This document shows, in pieces, positions 8,487 through 17,911 of a stretch of 64,000 bases of DNA. The translations under genes and the position numbers were made by a program. The stretch is from Paenibacillus sp. PAMC 26794 (GTDB taxonomy: Bacteria; Bacillota; Bacilli; Paenibacillales; Paenibacillaceae), in the NCBI RefSeq assembly GCF_000316035.1, contig NZ_ANHX01000011.1:372001-436000 (forward strand), in the 5' to 3' direction. Numbering within the stretch: position 1 is the stretch's first letter; each line of letters opens with the position of its first letter. The notes under the pieces are model-generated. The model did no database searches, had not been told where the DNA came from, and was given only the letters and a program-made list of their open reading frames with translations.

Positions 8487-10109
8487 ATGCAACTTACGGT
8501 TAAAGAGGCTTTACAGGTATACCCGTTGTCAGAGGCCAAACTGGTTGCGGGTGGAGAAGGGACTTCACGGATGATGAAATCCGTTAACGTCATGGACGCT
8601 CCTGATATCGCGGATTGGATCAAATCCGGAGAAATGTTGTTCACCACCGCTTTTATTATGAAAGACAGTGAAACAGATGCATTACGTTTGATGCGACGAT
8701 TGAATGAACGCGGCTGTGCAGGACTCGGCATCAAGCTGGGACGCTTCTGGCAGTCCATTCCCCAAGGCATTGTCGAGGAAGCCGATCGACTTCGTTTGCC
8801 GCTGCTTGAGCTTCCCTTTCAATTCACCTTCTCCGACCAGATGAATGCCTTATTCAAGGCTGAACATGAACGTAGTAACCGATTACTCAATGAGGTCGTG
8901 CAGAAGCAAAAGAAATTAATGCAGTTTGCACTGCAACAGCAGCCACACCGGAATGTGTTTGCCGAACTTGCCACGGTGCTGAACTATCCGATTGCCGTCA
9001 TTGGTTCTCGTGGGCATGTGCTGTATGGTAGTGAAGGCATTGCAGGGGATGCTGTAACACAGGGCTGGCCTTGGAAATCCGTCATGCATCGAGTGAAATG
9101 GAATCAAGGAAGCTGTCACCGCGTACCAATTAAGCAAAATGATGAAGAATACGGATCGTTGCTTGTGTTTACCGATTCAGCCTTATCCCTTCGGGCAGAA
9201 GAAGAGCTGTTCCAGCAGGCTGCCGATGTACTGGCATTTTATATGGATATGACTTATCGCGAGCATATTAATCCGACTGTGCAAGATGAGATGCGTACGC
9301 TGCTTTCACAGTATCTAGATAACAAAATGACCATCCAGGAATTGACCACTTTGAGTGAAAACAAAGGTGTACATCTATTCCAGGGAACTTATCAGTGCGT
9401 ATTGATTACGCTTGAATCGACTCTGTTTTCCGAAGGAAAGCTACTTAAACAGATTCATCGCGAATTACAATACAATCCGCTAATGCAATTCACGGCCTCA
9501 CAGCATTTTCAGATTGAGGATGGCATTCTGTCCATCTACACCTGTCCAACAGGGCGAGATTATGGAGAGGAACTGTCAGGTTTTCTGTTGAACCGGTTCG
9601 GTGATGTTCTGGCAGCACAAGAAGCAAAAGGGGCACCGGCTCCGCGTTTCTGGATCAGCAAAATGAAACATGAACCCAAATCGCTCCGTGAAGCATACCA
9701 GGAGTGTCTGGATACACGACAACTGGCTCGTCGGTTCGGCATGAAAGACCGTGCGTTGCGATTTGAAATGCTCGAATTTGCCTATGTGTTCCAACACGTA
9801 CCGGATAACATTATGGAGAACTACTGTAATAAAGTACTCGAACCACTGCTTGCCAGGGACGGTGATCCCAATCAGGTATTGATGAATACATTGGAGTCCT
9901 TTATCGAGAATGATGGACTGATCAATGAAGCTGCCAAGCAACTGTTTGTGCATCGCAACACGGTCACTTATCGGATGGAGAAAGTCGGCAGCTTGCTGCA
10001 AATGGACTTTAAGAAAACAAATGATCTGCTTAAATTAAAGCTGGTATTCACCTTCCGCAAGTTTGTACGGGACAAAGCAGCTACAAGACCACACAATGTC
10101 CAACTCTAG
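8487..10109 (+). CDS. pucR: PucR family transcriptional regulator of purine catabolism
   Basis: A 540-residue regulator. Residues 1-125 are the PucR sensory domain (MQLTVKEALQVYPLSEAKLV...). A central CdaR/GGDEF-like region follows, and a C-terminal HTH (about 465-525) contains the family motif AAKQLFVHRNTVTYRM. In B. subtilis, PucR activates the puc genes under nitrogen limitation and responds to allantoin-type intermediates. Its place directly upstream of the urate-degradation genes supports the same role here. The start is ATG 8487, behind GGGAGG (8473-8478). A TATAAT at 8360-8365 may belong to its promoter, but no good -35 is visible. I did not find a convincing PucR-box match in front of the downstream operon. 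Confidence 0.88.
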   Translation: MQLTVKEALQVYPLSEAKLVAGGEGTSRMMKSVNVMDAPDIADWIKSGEMLFTTAFIMKDSETDALRLMRRLNERGCAGLGIKLGRFWQSIPQGIVEEADRLRLPLLELPFQFTFSDQMNALFKAEHERSNRLLNEVVQKQKKLMQFALQQQPHRNVFAELATVLNYPIAVIGSRGHVLYGSEGIAGDAVTQGWPWKSVMHRVKWNQGSCHRVPIKQNDEEYGSLLVFTDSALSLRAEEELFQQAADVLAFYMDMTYREHINPTVQDEMRTLLSQYLDNKMTIQELTTLSENKGVHLFQGTYQCVLITLESTLFSEGKLLKQIHRELQYNPLMQFTASQHFQIEDGILSIYTCPTGRDYGEELSGFLLNRFGDVLAAQEAKGAPAPRFWISKMKHEPKSLREAYQECLDTRQLARRFGMKDRALRFEMLEFAYVFQHVPDNIMENYCNKVLEPLLARDGDPNQVLMNTLESFIENDGLINEAAKQLFVHRNTVTYRMEKVGSLLQMDFKKTNDLLKLKLVFTFRKFVRDKAATRPHNVQL

Positions 10110-10156
10110 ACCGCACATTGTGCAACATGACAATGCTACCGGGTCAGACCCCCAAG

Positions 10157-10187
10157 AACCGCATTCCCTTGATGGAGTGCGGTTTTT
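10157..10187 (+). terminator. pucR terminator
   Basis: AACCGCATTCC pairs with GGAGTGCGGTT (one G-U) around a 6-base loop, followed by six T residues. It separates pucR from the pucL operon. Confidence 0.87.
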
Positions 10188-10348
10188 TCATGTTTGAGGA
10201 CAACAAAAGCTGATCTTCCCGTGCACAGCAAACAAATCACAACTCTGATGTTATGTTATATTACAAAATTGCGTAAATATTGTTGTCGCGACATTGAACG
10301 ACACTTAGAATGAAGAACAATAATCCACAACAGACCGGAGGTTCTAAC

Positions 10349-11854
10349 ATGAGCGACTTCATTAAACTTGTTAACAACTGGTCTATCACGCAGTTTGTGC
10401 ATACGTTTGGCGGCTTATTTGAGGAATCACCATGGGTGGCTGAGCGTTCCGGGCTTTTACGACCTTTTGATTCATTTGAACAGATGATGAAAGTGATGAA
10501 AAACGTGGTTCAGGCATCGGATGACCAGGTGAAGTTGCAGTTGTTTCGAAATCACCCAGATCTTGGAGCACGAATCAGCATGAGCAGCAACTCCGTTCAG
10601 GAGCAGGCTGGTGCAGGGCTTGATTCACTCTCACAGGAGCAATATAACGAACTTCAACATTTAAACAAAGCATATACAAGCCAATTTGGCTTTCCTTTCA
10701 TATTGGCCGTAAAAGGCCATACCGCAAGCTCCATCCTCGAATCCATGAGGCAACGTCATCGCCGAGGCAGGGAAGAAGAATTCGAGACTGCATTGAAGGA
10801 AGTATTCAAGATTGCGGGCATTCGCTTGGAGCAGTGGCTTGCACAGATCGGTCATGAACATGAGTTCGTGAGCAAGCCAGCCGCATTGCAGCAGCGGACC
10901 ATGTATTACGGCAAAGGGGATGTGTGGATGTACCGTTCCTACGCCAAGCCATTGACGGGTATACAGTCCATTCCGGAATCTCCTTTTATGGGACGCAGCA
11001 ATATTCTGTTTGGATTGAACATTAAGGTCGCTGTGCAGGGCGATGAATTCTTGCCTTCTTTTGCAGAAGGGGATAATTCGCTGGTGGTCGCAACCGATTC
11101 GATGAAAAATTTTATTCTCAAACATGCAGCGGATTACACAGGAGCGACGGTGGAAGGATTTCTTGCGCTGGTAAGTCGGCGTTTCCTGGAGACGTATCCG
11201 CAGATGAGCAAGGTTCAGATGACAGCGGACCAGATTCCTTTTGAAGATATACCCATTGGATTAGAAGGGAGTTATCGACCGAGTGCGCTCGTATTTCGTT
11301 ATTCGCAGAATGATCGTGCGACAGCTGCGGTGGAAGCGGAACGAACAGGAGACTCGATTGAACTAAGCAACCATTTCAGTGGTGTAGCCGATCTGAGACT
11401 GATCAAGGTCAAAGGCAGTGAATTTGCCGGATTTATGCAGGATGAATATACCACTCTTCCAGAGACATGGGATCGACCGTTATTTATTTTCCTGAACATC
11501 AATTGGCGTTATGAAGATTCGAGGGATGGCATCGACGATCAGCGTGGACGGTATGTAGCGGCGGAACAGGTCAGAGATTTGGCTGCTGCGGTATTTCATG
11601 AGTGTCGATCCGCTTCCATTCAACATCTGATCTACCAGATTGGACGAAGGTTGTTAAGCCGATTCGAGCAACTGAGTGAGGTTTCATTTGAATCCAACAA
11701 TCGGACATGGGAGACAGTGCTGGAGGAAGTGAAAGAGGGAGAAGGCAAAGTATTTACCGAGCCGAGACCACCATATGGATTCCAGGGTTTCTCGATGACA
11801 AGGGATGATCTGGGAACAGACGGCCGTGACTCCGTGAAAGAAGGTGACGTCTGA
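10349..11854 (+). CDS. pucL: bifunctional OHCU decarboxylase / urate oxidase
   Basis: A fused 501-residue enzyme. Residues 1-165 are the 2-oxo-4-hydroxy-4-carboxy-5-ureidoimidazoline decarboxylase domain, with the RNHPDLG catalytic histidine motif. Residues 175-495 are the cofactor-free urate oxidase domain (YYGKGDVWMYR, then DNSLVVATDSMKN with the catalytic Thr). Urate oxidase makes 5-hydroxyisourate, and the N-terminal domain acts two steps later, giving S-allantoin. The same fusion occurs in B. subtilis PucL (about 494 residues). ATG 10349 is preceded by GGAGG (10337-10341); an upstream in-frame ATG at 10310 has no ribosome site. The stop overlaps the uraH start by one base, so the genes are translationally coupled. 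Confidence 0.94.
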   Translation: MSDFIKLVNNWSITQFVHTFGGLFEESPWVAERSGLLRPFDSFEQMMKVMKNVVQASDDQVKLQLFRNHPDLGARISMSSNSVQEQAGAGLDSLSQEQYNELQHLNKAYTSQFGFPFILAVKGHTASSILESMRQRHRRGREEEFETALKEVFKIAGIRLEQWLAQIGHEHEFVSKPAALQQRTMYYGKGDVWMYRSYAKPLTGIQSIPESPFMGRSNILFGLNIKVAVQGDEFLPSFAEGDNSLVVATDSMKNFILKHAADYTGATVEGFLALVSRRFLETYPQMSKVQMTADQIPFEDIPIGLEGSYRPSALVFRYSQNDRATAAVEAERTGDSIELSNHFSGVADLRLIKVKGSEFAGFMQDEYTTLPETWDRPLFIFLNINWRYEDSRDGIDDQRGRYVAAEQVRDLAAAVFHECRSASIQHLIYQIGRRLLSRFEQLSEVSFESNNRTWETVLEEVKEGEGKVFTEPRPPYGFQGFSMTRDDLGTDGRDSVKEGDV

Positions 11855-12231
11855 TGTCGATATCTGGTGGACGAATTACAACACATGTGCTGGATACATC
11901 CAAAGGCGTGCCTGCTGCGGGTGTTCGGATCGAGCTGTATACCCTGAAGAGGGATGGAGAGCAGGAAAACAAGACAAAAGTTGCGGAGTCGGTGACGAAT
12001 GCGGATGGGCGTTTGGATATGCCGCTGCTGGATGGCGGCAAGCTGGAGCAAGCGATATATGAGCTTCAATTCCATGTCGAGAGTTATTACGAACAGCGTT
12101 CGTTGGAGAAGCTGGGACAGGCGCTATGGACGATTGTTCCGATTCGTTTTGCTGTATCTGATGCCTCAAGCCATTACCATATTCCATTATTGATTGCTCC
12201 AGGAGGTTACAGTACATACCGGGGAAGCTGA
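11854..12231 (+). CDS. uraH: 5-hydroxyisourate hydrolase (transthyretin-related)
   Basis: A 125-residue transthyretin-like protein that hydrolyses 5-hydroxyisourate to OHCU, between the two activities of PucL. Family marks are the N-terminal ITTHVLD with the conserved His, the central Arg-containing segment, the HYHIPLLIAP strand and the diagnostic C-terminal YRGS tetrapeptide. It is a full-length single domain and forms cytoplasmic tetramers in the family. The start ATG overlaps the pucL TGA (TGATG), which is strong evidence for the operon. Equivalent to B. subtilis PucM. Confidence 0.94.
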   Translation: MSISGGRITTHVLDTSKGVPAAGVRIELYTLKRDGEQENKTKVAESVTNADGRLDMPLLDGGKLEQAIYELQFHVESYYEQRSLEKLGQALWTIVPIRFAVSDASSHYHIPLLIAPGGYSTYRGS

Positions 12232-12274
12232 ATATGCACACATCCGGTTCTGATTCAGGGGGAGGGTCATCCAT

Positions 12275-13678
12275 ATGACAACATTTGATACCATCATCCG
12301 GGGGGCCCGGGTGGTGCTGAAAGATCGGGTAGAGCAACTGGATATTGGCATTACTGGTGAAAAAATAACAGACATATCCACACGGCTGGCCGCTGGCGAA
12401 GCGACTAGGATTATAGAAGCTGAAGGCCTTACGGTGATGCCGGGTGTCGTGGACATTCATGTACACTTCAATGAACCCGGACTCGCCAGTTGGGAGGGAT
12501 TCCGATCGGGTTCGGCAGCCCTTGCCGCAGGGGGAATCACGACCTATGTCGATATGCCACTTAACGGCGTACCGCCAACCACAAGACCGGAAGCATGGGA
12601 AATGAAAATGAAAGCAGCGGCAGACCAATCCTATGTCGATTATGCCTTCTGGGGAGGCTTGGTTCCCGGCAATCGTGAGGAACTTGCTCCACTGTCACGG
12701 CTGGGTGCAGCCGGATTCAAGGCATTTATGTCCGAGCCGGGTGGAGAAGGGGAAGACATCTTTGCCAGAGCCGATGACCATACGCTGCTGGACGGGATGA
12801 ATGAAATTGCAACTTTAAACCGTGTGCTTGCACTTCATGCAGAGGACGAAGGCATCGTTGCCGAACTCGGTGCGAAAAGTATCGCTGAGGGAAAGACTGA
12901 ACCGATGGATTATATCCGGTCCCGTCCTGTTGAAGCCGAAGGCGTTGCGGTTGCCCGGGCGTTGAAATATGGTGAACAGACCGGATGTGCGCTGCATTTT
13001 GTGCATATTAGTACCCGGGAAGCACTGGACTTGATTGCAGCGGCAAAACGGCGTGGGCAGAATGTCACTTCGGAGACATGCCCTCATTATCTGACGCTGA
13101 CCGATCAGGATGTGGTCCGATTGGGTGCTGTAGCGAAATGCGCTCCACCGCTTCGCAGCTCATCTGAACAGGAGCAGTTATGGGATGCACTGACGTCAGG
13201 ATTAATTGATGTTATTGCCTCAGACCATTCGCCATGTCCTCCATCCATGAAACAATCTGATAACTTCTTTGAAATCTGGGGCGGCATATCCGGGGCACAA
13301 AGCACACTGCTAATTATGCTGGAGGATGGACATCTTCAGCGTGATATCGAACTTCCGTTGCTCGGAAGAGTGCTCTCCCTGCAACCTGCCAGAAGGCTTG
13401 GTCTGGAGAACAAAGGAGAGATTGCAATTGGCAAAGATGCAGATCTGGTTCTGATTGACTGGGAGAAGAGCACAACCCTGAATACGGAGGATCTGCTCTA
13501 TACGCATAAACAGAGCCCTTATGTGGGACGTACATTTAACTGTCAGATTGCAGACGTATTTTGCCGTGGGCAGCGCGTCTACAACTCGGAATCAGGGTTA
13601 TCTCCCAAACCAATCGGGCAACACATTGCGGCTTACTCTTTTAGTCCCATCGAAGCGGGAACGGAGGAAACGCCATGA
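12275..13678 (+). CDS. allB: allantoinase
   Basis: A 467-residue cyclic amidohydrolase that opens allantoin to allantoate. Metal-binding motifs are in order: HVHFNEPG near residue 65, the lysine for carboxylation in AGFKAFMS, LHAEDE, FVHIST and the late catalytic Asp in SDHSPCPP. This set and the length fit allantoinase (AllB/PucH) better than dihydropyrimidinase. The ribosome site GGGGGAGG lies just before ATG 12275. The 3' end overlaps allC by 4 bases (ATGA). It is probably co-transcribed with pucL and uraH. Confidence 0.93.
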   Translation: MTTFDTIIRGARVVLKDRVEQLDIGITGEKITDISTRLAAGEATRIIEAEGLTVMPGVVDIHVHFNEPGLASWEGFRSGSAALAAGGITTYVDMPLNGVPPTTRPEAWEMKMKAAADQSYVDYAFWGGLVPGNREELAPLSRLGAAGFKAFMSEPGGEGEDIFARADDHTLLDGMNEIATLNRVLALHAEDEGIVAELGAKSIAEGKTEPMDYIRSRPVEAEGVAVARALKYGEQTGCALHFVHISTREALDLIAAAKRRGQNVTSETCPHYLTLTDQDVVRLGAVAKCAPPLRSSSEQEQLWDALTSGLIDVIASDHSPCPPSMKQSDNFFEIWGGISGAQSTLLIMLEDGHLQRDIELPLLGRVLSLQPARRLGLENKGEIAIGKDADLVLIDWEKSTTLNTEDLLYTHKQSPYVGRTFNCQIADVFCRGQRVYNSESGLSPKPIGQHIAAYSFSPIEAGTEETP

Positions 13679-14979
13679 CGGAGTCTGGAGTATACCGGTC
13701 ATCCGGTACAAACGCACCTCTTCCTTTGCCAAATGTAGAACAGGTGGAGCTGCAAGCCATGCTTGACTGGCTATCGACATATGGTGCAGACGCACAGGGC
13801 GGCGTCACACGACTGTTGTATGACGCGGCTTGGTGTGAAGCACAAGGTGCCCTTGCTGCCAAAATGCAGGAGAAAGGGCTGTCTCCCGAGTTCGACCAGT
13901 CCGGTAATCTGTATGGCACACTCAAGGGCGAGGGTGAGGAATCAGCGACTGGTGCTGAAGAATTACCGGTAGTGACCGGATCACATATTGATACTGTGGT
14001 GTATGGCGGCAAATATGATGGTGCTTACGGTGTGGTGGCAGGTGTTCTTGCTTTGGAGTATTTGCAGAAGCATTTCGGAGCACCGAGGCGCACACTTCAA
14101 GTGGTGTCGTTATGCGAAGAAGAGGGAAGTCGCTTTCCTTTTGCGTATTGGGGTTCACGCAGTATAACAGGAATAACGGCTCTGGAAGATGTAGTGCATT
14201 TGAAGGATCAAGACGGTATTACTTTTGCACAAGCGATCCAAGATGCGGGTTTTGGGCCCAATAGTGCATATAGACCGGCCGCGAAAAATTATGGTGCCTT
14301 TATTGAGCTTCATATTGAGCAAGGTCAGGTTCTGGAACGTCTCGGGCATTCGATTGGAGTTGTATCCGACATTGTAGGTCAGAAGCGGTTCAGTATTACG
14401 GTAAGCGGAGAAGCAAATCACGCGGGGACGACGCCGATGTCCTGGCGCAAGGATGCACTTGCCGGAGCAGCCGAGATGATTGCTGCGGTAAGGAATATCG
14501 CATTGGAAGCAGGAGAACCGCTCGTAGCCACGGTTGGGCGAATCACAGCTGATCCGGGTGTTGGGAATGTGGTTGCAGCAAGGGCGGTGTTTTCACTGGA
14601 TATCCGCCATATCCGGCAGGAGAGTATTGATCGCTGCTGGCAGGATATGCTCCAGGCATTTAGTCGAATTGCAGCCGAGCAGCAGCTCGGACTGGACTGG
14701 GAAGAACATCTGTCGGTGACACCCATTCCTATGAATGCAGAGATGATCTCAGACATTCAGGATACCTGTGAGCAGGAACAGTTGTCCTACTGGTTAATGC
14801 CAAGCGGCGCGGGACATGATTCGCAGATTTTTCAGCCGGCTTGTCCAACAGCCATGATCTTTGTGCCGAGTCAGGACGGTATCAGTCATAATCCACTTGA
14901 ATATACAGCTGAAGCAGACCTGATGCACGGTTTTCGGGTTCTGGTCCGGCTACTCTATAAATACGGTTACGGGAGTTGA
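13675..14979 (+). CDS. allC: allantoate amidohydrolase (M20 family)
   Basis: A 434-residue M20/hydantoinase-type metallo-amidohydrolase that splits allantoate to ureidoglycine, ammonia and CO2. Metal-site motifs: GSHIDTV, GGKYDGAYGV, EEEGSRFPFAYWGSRSITG, FIELHIEQG, and the lid-domain HAGTTPM, ending with SGAGHDSQIF. These match AllC/PucF and separate it from plain dipeptidases; N-carbamoyl-L-amino-acid hydrolases are the nearest alternative, made unlikely by the neighbours. ATG 13675 overlaps the allB stop and follows GGAGG. Confidence 0.93.
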   Translation: MTESGVYRSSGTNAPLPLPNVEQVELQAMLDWLSTYGADAQGGVTRLLYDAAWCEAQGALAAKMQEKGLSPEFDQSGNLYGTLKGEGEESATGAEELPVVTGSHIDTVVYGGKYDGAYGVVAGVLALEYLQKHFGAPRRTLQVVSLCEEEGSRFPFAYWGSRSITGITALEDVVHLKDQDGITFAQAIQDAGFGPNSAYRPAAKNYGAFIELHIEQGQVLERLGHSIGVVSDIVGQKRFSITVSGEANHAGTTPMSWRKDALAGAAEMIAAVRNIALEAGEPLVATVGRITADPGVGNVVAARAVFSLDIRHIRQESIDRCWQDMLQAFSRIAAEQQLGLDWEEHLSVTPIPMNAEMISDIQDTCEQEQLSYWLMPSGAGHDSQIFQPACPTAMIFVPSQDGISHNPLEYTAEADLMHGFRVLVRLLYKYGYGS

Positions 14980-16227
14980 ATGAAGATGTCCAACTATAAA
15001 GAGTTATCTCCGTCCTTGCGGACCATTATGACCCCGGGCCCCGTTGAGGTTGATCCGCGTGTGCTAAGAGCATTATCCTTTCCAATCCTGGGTCAGTTTG
15101 ACCCGGAGTTCACATCTTTGATGAATGAGACGATGGCGATGCTGCGTGAGCTATATATGACAGATAACGAGTGGTGTTATCCAGTCGATGGTACATCCCG
15201 TTCAGGCATTGAAGCTGTGTTAGTTAGTCTGATCCAGCCCGGTGACAAAGTTCTTGTCCCCATCTACGGACGATTCGGACATCTGCTGGTTGAAATCTCG
15301 GAACGCTGTGGTGCAGAGGTTGTCTTTTTTGAAACGGAATGGGGAACGGTATTTGATCCGGAAGAGGTGATCAAGGCGATCCATGCCCATAAACCGAGTC
15401 TGGTCGCGATGGTTCACGGTGAGACTTCCACCGGTCAGATGCAGCCTCTTGCTGAGATTGGCAAAGCCTGTCGCGACCTTGATATCTTACTCGTCGTGGA
15501 TGCTGTAGCAACCATTGGTGGGACTCCGGTGGAGACGGATGCGTGGCATCTGGATGCGGTTATGGGTGGAACGCAGAAATGCCTGTCCGTTCCTTCAGGG
15601 ATGGCACCTCTCACGTACAACAGTCGTGTGGAAAAGAAACTGATGAGCCGCAAAACAGTTGAACGCGGACTGCGAGATGCAACCAGTGCGCGGGCAGAAG
15701 GCCGCACGATTGCCAGCAATTATTTTGACCTAACCCAATTGCAGGATTACTGGAGTTCAGCACGGTTGAACCACCATACGGAGGCCACCTCCATGCTCTA
15801 CGGTCTTTACGAAGGATTACGTATTCTGCTACAAGAAGGATTGGAGGCCAGGTTCCAGAGACATCTGGTAAATGAACGTGCGTTGGTCGCTGGAATTCAG
15901 GGAATGGGACTACAGTTGTATGGGGATATGTCCAGTAAACTTCCGGTGGTCACTTGTATCACGATTCCGGAGGGGATTGATGGTGAGTCGGTGCGCAGTA
16001 TGTTGCTGAACGATTTCAGCATTGAGATTGCCAGTTCATTTGGACCGTTGAAAGGGCAGATCTGGCGGATCGGTACAATGGGATTCAGCTGCCAACGCAA
16101 GAACGTACTTCATGTGCTGGGAGCGCTGGAAGCTGTTCTTCTCCGTCATCATCACGTATTACCAGCCGGTGAAGCGGTGCAGGCAGCATTGGATGTGTAT
16201 GCAGGGAAGGAGGGCGCCTTATGTTAA
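14980..16227 (+). CDS. pucG: (S)-ureidoglycine-glyoxylate aminotransferase
   Basis: A 415-residue class V PLP aminotransferase. PucG transfers the amino group of ureidoglycine to glyoxylate, giving glycine and oxalurate (N-carbamoyl-2-oxoglycine). The PLP lysine is in GGTQKCLSVPSG (K200 from ATG 14980). The N-terminal TIMTPGPVEVDPRVLRALSFP and VDAVATIGGTPVETD segments closely follow B. subtilis PucG. The start is ambiguous: ATG 14980 abuts the allC stop with GGGAG only 4 bases away, while ATG 14986 has 10-base spacing. The fate of oxalurate is not explained by a recognised gene in this window. Confidence 0.9.
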   Translation: MKMSNYKELSPSLRTIMTPGPVEVDPRVLRALSFPILGQFDPEFTSLMNETMAMLRELYMTDNEWCYPVDGTSRSGIEAVLVSLIQPGDKVLVPIYGRFGHLLVEISERCGAEVVFFETEWGTVFDPEEVIKAIHAHKPSLVAMVHGETSTGQMQPLAEIGKACRDLDILLVVDAVATIGGTPVETDAWHLDAVMGGTQKCLSVPSGMAPLTYNSRVEKKLMSRKTVERGLRDATSARAEGRTIASNYFDLTQLQDYWSSARLNHHTEATSMLYGLYEGLRILLQEGLEARFQRHLVNERALVAGIQGMGLQLYGDMSSKLPVVTCITIPEGIDGESVRSMLLNDFSIEIASSFGPLKGQIWRIGTMGFSCQRKNVLHVLGALEAVLLRHHHVLPAGEAVQAALDVYAGKEGALC

Positions 16228-17816
16228 ATCAGATGCCAATCTCCAGGGAGGTCATGGTTACTACTCCTCATTATCTGGCGAGTGCAGTGGGAAGCTCCAT
16301 CCTCCAGCAGGGCGGGAATGCTTATGATGCTGCTGTTGCGGTCAGTGCGGCACTAGGTGTGGTATATCCGCATATGACCGGACTTGGCGGGGATGCCTTC
16401 TTCCTGATTCATGACGGAGCCAGCGGTGAGATTACCGCCTATAACGGAAGTGGCCGCTCAGCCGCAGGCATTCATGCGGATACGTTCAAAGCGATGGGGA
16501 TGAGTGCCATTCCTCAGCGCGGTGTACTTAGTGCCATCACGGTTCCGGGAATGGTCGATGCCTGGTGGGAAGTCTGGTCACGGTACGGTAAGTTATCGTG
16601 GGAGCTGTTGCTTGAACCTGCCGCGCAGTATGCGGAAAAAGGATGCCCTGTATCCCGGAATCTCCGCCTGTGGATGGAAAGGGATGAAGATTTCATACTG
16701 GGTCATACACCGCTGCGAGCGGTATTTGCCCCTTCGGGTACACTTTTGCAGGAAGGCGAGCTGCTGATCCAGCCTGAACTCGCTGCCTCCATTCGTCTGA
16801 TTCAGACGGGAGGGCGAGACTCTTTTTATACAGGGGAACTTGCGGATCGTCTGACTTCAGCTATTCGTGAGGATGGGGGCATGCTTGCACCAGTGGACTT
16901 TGCAGGTCATCGGGGCGAGTGGGTAAAACCGATTAGTACGGGGTATCGTGGCTATGAAGTTCATCAGATGCCGCCCAACTCGCAGGGATTCTCGATGCTG
17001 ATGATGTTAAATATGTTGGAGCATACCGATCTGTCCTCTGTAGCACGTACCTCACCTGAATTCTATCATCTGATGGCGGAAGTGGTAAAAAAGGCGTTTC
17101 GTGATCGTGATCGTTATCTGACGGACCCGGATTTCAGGGACATTCCGCTGGATCATCTGTTGTCCAAGAGTTACGGAGACCAATTGTGGAATGAGATTCA
17201 GTCTGCTCCACCTGTGGCGCAGCCGTTTTTGTCCAAAACAATAGGTCAGGACACGGCGTATGCAGCGATTGTCGATAGCGAAGGCAATGCCGTTTCATTC
17301 ATCCAAAGCCTGTATTTCGACTTCGGTGCAGCCTATGTTCCAGGGGATACGGGGGTTATCATGCAGAACCGGGGGTCGTTTTTCTCTCTAGATCCGAGAG
17401 ATGCCAACGTACTGGAACCGAACAAACGCTCATTCCATACCCTCATGCCGGGCCTTGTTACACGAGATGGCAAACCTTATATGCTCGTAGGTACACAGGG
17501 GGGAGAAGGTCAGCCGCAGACACAATTATCGGTGCTTACCGGAGTGCTTGATTACGGACTCAACATCCAGGAAGCAATCAGCCTGCCGCGTTGGGTGTAC
17601 GGACGTACCTGGGGCGAAGAAGGCGATACGATGCGTGTGGAGAACCGATATCATGATGACGTATGTGCAACCCTTGCCCAGTGGGGACATAACGTTGAAG
17701 CGAGAGCGCCGTGGGACGGTATTATGGGACAGTCGCAAGGCATTGTCATTCGTGAGGACGGCATGATTAGCGGCGCAGCAGATCCGAGAGGAGACGGTAT
17801 GGCTATTGGATGGTAA
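16221..17816 (+). CDS. gamma-glutamyltransferase-like Ntn hydrolase (YwrD type) in the puc operon
   Basis: A 531-residue member of the gamma-glutamyltransferase superfamily, which self-cleaves in front of a threonine that becomes the nucleophile. The expected processing site is DTAYAAIVD, with T345. Downstream family motifs (MQNRGSFFSL, GTQGGEGQPQTQ) are intact. Unlike secreted GGTs there is no signal peptide, so it is cytoplasmic, as in the YwrD-like branch. It overlaps pucG by 7 bases and is therefore translationally coupled to ureidoglycine metabolism. That argues for an amide substrate in this pathway rather than glutathione; this is inference. No ligand-specific residue can be named here. 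Confidence 0.87.
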   Translation: MLNQMPISREVMVTTPHYLASAVGSSILQQGGNAYDAAVAVSAALGVVYPHMTGLGGDAFFLIHDGASGEITAYNGSGRSAAGIHADTFKAMGMSAIPQRGVLSAITVPGMVDAWWEVWSRYGKLSWELLLEPAAQYAEKGCPVSRNLRLWMERDEDFILGHTPLRAVFAPSGTLLQEGELLIQPELAASIRLIQTGGRDSFYTGELADRLTSAIREDGGMLAPVDFAGHRGEWVKPISTGYRGYEVHQMPPNSQGFSMLMMLNMLEHTDLSSVARTSPEFYHLMAEVVKKAFRDRDRYLTDPDFRDIPLDHLLSKSYGDQLWNEIQSAPPVAQPFLSKTIGQDTAYAAIVDSEGNAVSFIQSLYFDFGAAYVPGDTGVIMQNRGSFFSLDPRDANVLEPNKRSFHTLMPGLVTRDGKPYMLVGTQGGEGQPQTQLSVLTGVLDYGLNIQEAISLPRWVYGRTWGEEGDTMRVENRYHDDVCATLAQWGHNVEARAPWDGIMGQSQGIVIREDGMISGAADPRGDGMAIGW

Positions 17817-17824
17817 CAGACAGC

Positions 17825-17865
17825 GATCGGAAGGTTAGTCTGTCATTAGAGTGAAAGTGTAAATA
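17825..17865 (+). repeat. dispersed intergenic repeat, copy A
   Basis: About 41 bases, beginning GATCGGAAGGTT, about 83% identical to the copy at 34746-34787 (12/12, 6/6, 5/5 and 10/10 identical blocks). It lies between the Ntn-hydrolase stop and the deaminase start. Arms ACAGAC and GTCTGT flank the conserved block, so a small hairpin is possible. There is no T-run. Confidence 0.55.
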
Positions 17866-17911
17866 AGTATGAGTTGTACTATATAGACAGACACAGATAG
17901 GGGAGATTGGC

